Source of the DNA: Microthrixaceae bacterium
GTDB taxonomy: Bacteria; Actinomycetota; Acidimicrobiia; Acidimicrobiales; Microtrichaceae
Length of the DNA stretch: 64,000 nt
Assembly (NCBI GenBank): GCA_020637215.1
Contig: JACJWI010000001.1
Span: forward strand, 310,001 to 374,000
Direction of reading: 5' to 3'
Made by a program: the position numbers and the translations under genes. How positions within the stretch are numbered: the stretch's first letter is position 1; every line of letters begins with the position of its first letter. Shown here piece after piece: positions 59,439-64,000 of this stretch. Under the pieces are notes generated by a model. It saw only the letters and a program-made list of their open reading frames with translations. It was not told where the DNA came from and ran no database searches.

Positions 59439-60386
59439 TCACGGGTACGCCAGACGCAGACCCGGGCGTGGCCACTCCGCGGTCAACAGGCGACCGGAGC
59501 TCGACGCGGTGGCGTAGGCAGTTCGGCCCTCGGGCCCGCCGAAGCAGATGTTGGTCACCATCAGGTCGTCGGCGGGGTGATGCTCGAGCCGGCTCCCGTC
59601 CGGCGAGATGGCGGTGATGCCGCCGTTGAGCAGCGTGCCGACGCACACCCACCCGTCGCCGTCGACGGCGAGGGAGTCGAGCAGCTGGTGGCCCGGCAGC
59701 CCGCAGAGCAGGTCGCCGTGCGGTTCGAGCAGGCCGCTGCCCTGCGCCACGCCCGGCCCGGGAACGTCCCACGCCCACACCCGGCCGGTGTGGGTCTCGG
59801 CGACGTACAGGCGGTCCCCCGCCGGCGACAGGCCGACGCCGTTGGGGGCGTCGAGGGGGAACAGGACCTCGCGGATCGACGAGCCGTCGGCCGCGGCGTA
59901 GAAGACCCCGGTGCGGTCGCTCGACCGCTCCAGGCGTACGCCGTGGTCGGTGAACCAGAACCCGCCGTGACGGTCGAACACCAGGTCGTTGGGGGCCCGC
60001 AGCGGTCGGCCGTCGCACTCGGTGTACACGGTCTGCACGGACCCGCTGGTCGGGTCGACCTTCTGGATGCAGCCGCCGGACCAGCTCGGCGGGACCGGGC
60101 CGGGTACGAGCATGCCGCCCAGGTCGACGAACTCGAAGCAGCCGCCGTTGTTGGTAATCCACACCGCCCCGTCCGGCCCGATCGCCGCGCCGTTGGGTCC
60201 GCCGCCGCAGTCGGCGACGACGTCGACGGTGCCGTCGGGTGACACCCGGCTCAGCGTGCCCCGCTCGATCTCGACCAGCAGCACCGATCCGTCGTCCAAG
60301 CCGACGGGTCCCTCTGGGAAGCGCAACCCGGTCGCGAGCGTCGTCCACTCGGTCGGCACCGTCGTCACGGTCGTCGCGTCGGTCAT
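59439..60386 (-). CDS. SMP-30/gluconolactonase-family beta-propeller protein
   Basis: This 315-residue cytosolic protein is a six-bladed beta-propeller: RFPEGPVGLDDGSVLLVEI with the metal-binding Glu, GGGPNGAAIGPDG, LRAPNDLVFDRHGGFWFTDHG and DAPNGVGLSPAG. Family members are calcium-dependent lactonases for sugar acids. The ATG at 60386 was chosen for its GGGGG upstream; the frame is open for another 54 bases. Confidence 0.88.
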   Translation of the reverse strand: MTDATTVTTVPTEWTTLATGLRFPEGPVGLDDGSVLLVEIERGTLSRVSPDGTVDVVADCGGGPNGAAIGPDGAVWITNNGGCFEFVDLGGMLVPGPVPPSWSGGCIQKVDPTSGSVQTVYTECDGRPLRAPNDLVFDRHGGFWFTDHGVRLERSSDRTGVFYAAADGSSIREVLFPLDAPNGVGLSPAGDRLYVAETHTGRVWAWDVPGPGVAQGSGLLEPHGDLLCGLPGHQLLDSLAVDGDGWVCVGTLLNGGITAISPDGSRLEHHPADDLMVTNICFGGPEGRTAYATASSSGRLLTAEWPRPGLRLAYP

Positions 60387-60501
60387 GTCCCGCACCCCCT
60401 CGGTCCGGCGGCGGTCCCGGACGGCCGCCGCGGCCCGCACCGTACCGGCGTCGACCGGCCGAGGGCGCGATGTCGCCCGGCGAGGGCGACGGAACGATCG
60501 G

Positions 60502-60969
60502 TCAGCGGGCGGTGTGGTCGTCCCAGTCGCCGCGGCTCTTGTGGGTCCCGTCGCAGAACGGTTTGCGGGCCGATCCCCCGCAGCGGCAGAGGAACGTCCG
60601 ATCGTCGCGGGACACGACGTTGCCGTCGGCGTCGACGACGGTCACCGGGCCCACGACGACCATCGGGCCGTTGCGCTTGACGTTCACCACCACCGGGGTC
60701 GAGGCATCCGACGGCGCGTCCTCGTCGGGTCGCTCGGCGTTGTGTCCTCCCGCCGAGCCGTCGGTCCGGGTGTAGGTGAGGGCACGGCTCGGACACGTGT
60801 CGACCACCGCGGCGACGCGGTCGGCGGTCGCTCCGTCGGGGCGGATCCACGGCCGGGCGTCGCGGTCGAACACCGACGGGAGTCCCTGCAGGCAGCGGGC
60901 CGAGTGGATGCAGCGCTCCGAACGCCAGTGCACGGTGATGGCCTCCGCGGTGTAGTCCTTGGCCGGCAC
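60502..60969 (-). CDS. Iron-sulfur protein with Fer4_19 and CDGSH domains
   Basis: The 155-residue protein joins an N-terminal YjdI/Fer4_19-type region (CIHSARCLQG, CPSRAL) to a C-terminal CDGSH motif (CRCGGSARKPFCDGTH) that should bind a 2Fe-2S cluster with three Cys and one His. The middle segment is acidic. Such small proteins are thought to handle electrons or clusters; no partner is evident. GAGGAGG precedes the ATG. Confidence 0.9.
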   Translation of the reverse strand: MPAKDYTAEAITVHWRSERCIHSARCLQGLPSVFDRDARPWIRPDGATADRVAAVVDTCPSRALTYTRTDGSAGGHNAERPDEDAPSDASTPVVVNVKRNGPMVVVGPVTVVDADGNVVSRDDRTFLCRCGGSARKPFCDGTHKSRGDWDDHTAR

Positions 60970-61002
60970 GGGCTCCTCCTCGACGTGTGGGACCCGGGTG
61001 GG

Positions 61003-61278
61003 TCAGGGCTCCCAGAATGCCGCGACCAGGTCCACCCGGCCCGACGACCTCAGCGGAGTCCCCTCCTGTCGGTGATGGGCCCGGGCCTCGGCCGCCAGCG
61101 GGTCCGGCAGCGAGCCGTCGGCGCGCACCACCCGCCACCACGCGACCGCGGCGCCGTCGCGGGCCATGACCGCGCCGACCTGGCGGGGACCGCCCCCGAA
61201 CCGGTCCGACACGGCGTCCGCAACGGCCCCATAGGTGGTGACCCGGCCCGGTGGCACCCGATCGACGACCCGCAGCAC
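61003..61278 (-). CDS. Alkyltransferase-like protein (MGMT-like, catalytic Cys absent)
   Basis: A 91-residue domain with the MGMT DNA-binding helix (VPPGRVTTYGAVADAV), the arginine finger region GGGPRQVGAVM, and AWWRVVRADGSL where active enzymes have PCHRV. The Cys is replaced by Trp, as in ATL proteins, which flag O6-alkylguanine for nucleotide excision repair. The start is uncertain: coding resemblance (DPDAFAEAVLRVV) continues upstream of the GTG at 61278 without a good start codon, so the real protein may be about 12 residues longer. Confidence 0.8.
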   Translation of the reverse strand: MLRVVDRVPPGRVTTYGAVADAVSDRFGGGPRQVGAVMARDGAAVAWWRVVRADGSLPDPLAAEARAHHRQEGTPLRSSGRVDLVAAFWEP

Positions 61279-61343
61279 CGCCTCGGCGAAGGCGTCGGGG
61301 TCGCGGTGCCGCCCACCGCAGCGACCGGAGTCGTCCGGGTCGA

Positions 61344-63794
61344 TCAGATCGCCCCGGACTCGATCAGGTTGTCGAGCTCCTCGGGGCTCATCAGCACATC
61401 GCGGGCCTTGGAGCCCTCGGACGGTCCGACCACACCGCGCTCCTCGAGCAGGTCCATGAGGCGCCCGGCACGGGCGAAGCCCACCTTGAGCTTGCGCTGG
61501 AGCATGGAGGTGGAGCCCAGCTGGCTGCGCACGACCAGCTCCATGGCCTGGGCCAGGAGGTCGTCGTCGTCGCCGCTGCCAGATCCTCCGGAGGTCGACC
61601 CTCCGGCGTCATCGGATCCCTGCACGTCGGAGACGTACTGGGATTCGACGTCGGGAGCCTGGCGCCGCCACGACGACACGATCGAGTGGACCTCGGACTC
61701 TTCGACCCAGGCCCCCTGGATCCGCTCCGGAGCGCTGGAGCCGCCCTCGAGCAGCAGCATGTCGCCCCGACCGACCAGCCGTTCGGCGCCGCCCTGGTCG
61801 AGGATGACCTTGGAGTCGGTGGCCGAGGCCACCGCGAACGCCAGTCGGGCCGGCACGTTGGCCTTGATCACGCCGGTGATCACGTTGACCGAGGGTCGCT
61901 GCGTGGCGATCACCAGGTGCAGGCCGACCGCTCGGGCCATCTGCGCGATGCGGCAGATCGACTCCTCGACGTCGCGGGGCGCCACCATCATCAGGTCTGC
62001 CAGCTCGTCGACGACGATCAGGATGAACGGGAGTCGATCGTAGGTGCGCTCCGATCCCGGCTCCGGGGTCAGCTCGCCCTTGTCGAACTTCTTGTTGTAC
62101 CCGGTGATGTCACGGACGCCGACCTCGGAGAGCAGGTCGTAGCGCCGCTCCATCTCCTTGACCGCCCAGTTGAGGGCGTTGGCGGCCTTCTTGGGGTTGG
62201 CGACCACCTGGGTGAGCAGGTGCGGGATCCGGTTGTACTGGGTGAGCTCGACCCGCTTGGGGTCGATGAGGATCATCCGGACCTGCTCGGGCGTGGCCCG
62301 CATCATCACCGACGTGATGATCGAGTTGATGCAGCTCGACTTGCCCGCACCGGTCTGACCGGCGATCAGCAGGTGCGGCATGGTCGCCAGGTTCATCAGC
62401 TTGGCGGTGCCGTTGATGTCGCGACCGACGGCGACCTGGAGGGGGTGGGTGGCCTGGCGGGCCTCCTCGGAGGTGAGGATGTCGCCCAGGTTGACCACGA
62501 CGCGGTCCGCGTTGGGCACCTCGACGCCGATCGCCTGACGGCCGGGGATCGGAGCGAGGATCCGCACGTCGGGCGACGCCATCGCGTAGGCGATGTCCTT
62601 GTTGAGCGAGGTGACCCGGGCGACCTTGACGCCGGTCCCGAGCTCCAGCTCGTAGCGGGTGACCGTGGGGCCGACGGTCATGCCGACGATACGGGTCTGC
62701 ACGCCGTGCTCGGCCAGCGCCGAGACCAGCACGTCGCCACGGGCCGCGACGGCGCGGGTGTCGATGTCGCGACGGCCCGACAGGCTGAGCAGCTTGACCG
62801 GTGGCAGCTTCCAGGCCGAACCGGCCAGACCGGGCGGCAGCTCGATCTCGAGCTGGGTCGGGTCGACCGGCTCCTGGTTGGCGGCGACGACGACGTCAGG
62901 GGTGGTCGGCTTGCGGGGCCGGCTCCGCTTGGGTGCGGGCTTGGCGTCCCGATCCTGGTCGAACAGGGCGACGTCCGGGGCGGGATCCGCAGTGTCCCCG
63001 TCGGCCGCCTCGGCGGAGCCGACCCGGAACAGGTCCGAGAACCACACCCCGATCCGTCGGAGCAGCGGCGCGGCGGCGTGTCCGACATCGGAGGCCACGG
63101 TCCGCAGCGGCCGGCCGGTCATCAGGCTGGCCGACAGAACGGCGAGGACCACCAGGACCGCGACAGCTCCCCCGCTCCCGACGACGGCCTCGAACACGCC
63201 GGCGACCGCAGCTCCGAGCAGCCCGCCGGCCGCGGCGAAGGCGTCGAGCCCGTCGGCCTCGACGGTGAGCCCGGCCCCGGAGGCCAGGTCGAGGAACCCG
63301 AGCAGGGTGAGGATGGCGAGACCGATGCCGATGCCGCGGCGGATCCGGGCCACGTGACGCTCGTGGGGGTCGACGGCGCCGCGACCGGAGGCGGTGTCAC
63401 CGGACTCCCCCGTCAGGTCGACGTCGGCCCGACGCGGACCGATCACCACCAGGACGCCGCCCGCCACCAGCAGGGGCGGCACGACCAGGTCCAGACGTCC
63501 GACCAGGCCGGCGGACAGCGACGCCAGGGCCGAACCCAGCGGCCCGGCGGCGCCGGCGTAGACACCGAGCGCGGTGACGATCCCGACCAGGATCAGCAGC
63601 AGTCCCGCCACGTCGTGGCCGTGACCGTCGAACAGGACTCCGACGCCCGGTCGAGGCGGCTGGGCCCGGCGGGTGGACCCCCGATTCGGCGTGGACCGCT
63701 TCGCGGCGGTCCGCTTGGGGGTCGATCGTCCGCGCGATCCGGAGCGGTTGGCACCGCTGGAACGCCGCGCCGAGGTCGTCTGCTTGCTCGCCAC
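61344..63794 (-). CDS. ftsK: DNA translocase FtsK/SpoIIIE
   Basis: The 816-residue septal DNA pump has a basic Ser/Arg-rich N-terminus, four membrane helices (about residues 50-215), a short linker, then the FtsK motor with Walker A AGQTGAGKSSCIN, LIDPKRVEL and Walker B FILIVVDELADLMM. A C-terminal gamma winged helix (RKLKVGFARAGRLMDLLEERG) reads KOPS-type sequences. It clears chromosomes from the division septum. GTG starts at 63794 (ASKQTTSARR) and 63806 are both possible. Confidence 0.95.
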   Translation of the reverse strand: MASKQTTSARRSSGANRSGSRGRSTPKRTAAKRSTPNRGSTRRAQPPRPGVGVLFDGHGHDVAGLLLILVGIVTALGVYAGAAGPLGSALASLSAGLVGRLDLVVPPLLVAGGVLVVIGPRRADVDLTGESGDTASGRGAVDPHERHVARIRRGIGIGLAILTLLGFLDLASGAGLTVEADGLDAFAAAGGLLGAAVAGVFEAVVGSGGAVAVLVVLAVLSASLMTGRPLRTVASDVGHAAAPLLRRIGVWFSDLFRVGSAEAADGDTADPAPDVALFDQDRDAKPAPKRSRPRKPTTPDVVVAANQEPVDPTQLEIELPPGLAGSAWKLPPVKLLSLSGRRDIDTRAVAARGDVLVSALAEHGVQTRIVGMTVGPTVTRYELELGTGVKVARVTSLNKDIAYAMASPDVRILAPIPGRQAIGVEVPNADRVVVNLGDILTSEEARQATHPLQVAVGRDINGTAKLMNLATMPHLLIAGQTGAGKSSCINSIITSVMMRATPEQVRMILIDPKRVELTQYNRIPHLLTQVVANPKKAANALNWAVKEMERRYDLLSEVGVRDITGYNKKFDKGELTPEPGSERTYDRLPFILIVVDELADLMMVAPRDVEESICRIAQMARAVGLHLVIATQRPSVNVITGVIKANVPARLAFAVASATDSKVILDQGGAERLVGRGDMLLLEGGSSAPERIQGAWVEESEVHSIVSSWRRQAPDVESQYVSDVQGSDDAGGSTSGGSGSGDDDDLLAQAMELVVRSQLGSTSMLQRKLKVGFARAGRLMDLLEERGVVGPSEGSKARDVLMSPEELDNLIESGAI

Positions 63795-63882
63795 AGTGTC
63801 AGCCACGCTACCCACCGTGACCGACAGTGGGGCGGAACCCCCCGAGAACCCCGTAATGGGCGGCGTGGGGCGGCGACGCCGG

Positions 63883-63999
63883 TCAGACCGGTTCGGGCTG
63901 ACGATCCGAGCTCGGCACGGTCGGATCATCCTCGGCGTCGTCGTCCTCGCCGGGGTTGGTGTGCTCGAGGGTGCCTTCGATGTTGACCGACGGCAGGAT
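63883..63999 (-). CDS. C-terminal end of an unidentified protein (partial)
   Basis: The minus strand is open from the window edge to a TGA at 63885-63883, encoding 38 residues ending SSDRQPEPV, including ILPSVNIEGTLEHTNPGEDD. The tail is acidic. In several actinomycetes RNase J lies upstream of ftsK, but nothing in this fragment shows that. Confidence 0.5.
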   Translation of the reverse strand: MLPSVNIEGTLEHTNPGEDDDAEDDPTVPSSDRQPEPV

Positions 64000-64000
64000 C

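Overview
The window is about 70% GC and reads as the chromosome of an actinomycete, most likely a free-living member of the class Acidimicrobiia. The class is inferred; the phylum is well supported. Evidence for the phylum includes a 6C small RNA, CarD, a DinB-2/mycothiol-type maleylpyruvate-isomerase-domain protein, the nrdR / LysM-protein / lexA trio in the mycobacterial order (compare Rv2718c-Rv2720), an actinobacterial-type DapD, and many start codons with a -10 hexamer 6-8 bases upstream (leaderless mRNAs). Coding density is high, with many 4-base ATGA/GTGA overlaps, so most genes sit in translationally coupled operons.

Region 1 (1-13.3 kb): a HAD-acyltransferase fusion whose 5' end abuts an IS110-family transposase, then a 6C RNA gene on the minus strand and a LysR regulator facing away from it. 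Citrate synthase, an acyl-CoA dehydrogenase, a GNAT/acyl-CoA-synthetase (Pat-like) protein, an alpha/beta hydrolase, a CocE/NonD-type lipoprotein hydrolase and a MarR regulator follow.

Region 2 (13.3-24 kb): two PIN-type toxin-antitoxin modules (one intact, one with a frameshifted toxin), three tRNA genes (Val, Cys, Gly), a RecQ-like helicase, several small envelope or unknown proteins, an Fpg/Nei glycosylase, and a metX plus trans-sulfuration operon under a SAM riboswitch.

Region 3 (24-40 kb): an orphan N6-adenine methylase, a DEAD-box helicase, a PhyH oxygenase coupled to a serine hydrolase, lgt, a lipoprotein and a glycosyltransferase, carD, an RDD membrane protein coupled to a protein built of 9-residue repeats, a CAP-domain lipoprotein, and a B12-dependent ribonucleotide reductase.

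Region 4 (40-64 kb): a conserved block matching the gene order around mycobacterial lexA-recA-ftsK. It holds nrdR, an SOS cell-division protein and lexA with five SOS boxes between the last two; the succinylase branch of lysine/diaminopimelate synthesis (dapE, dapD, dapC, dapF); hflX, miaA and miaB in one coupled operon with dapC and dapF; then recA (own SOS box, no recX), cinA, pgsA, rimO and ftsK. Lipid, CDGSH iron-sulfur and alkyltransferase-like genes fill the gap before ftsK.

The points most worth checking are the IS110 insertion at a start codon with a possible guide-RNA leader, a 33-bp element shared by the 3' ends of dapE and cinA, three kinds of intergenic palindromic repeat, and the nonapeptide-repeat/RDD pair.
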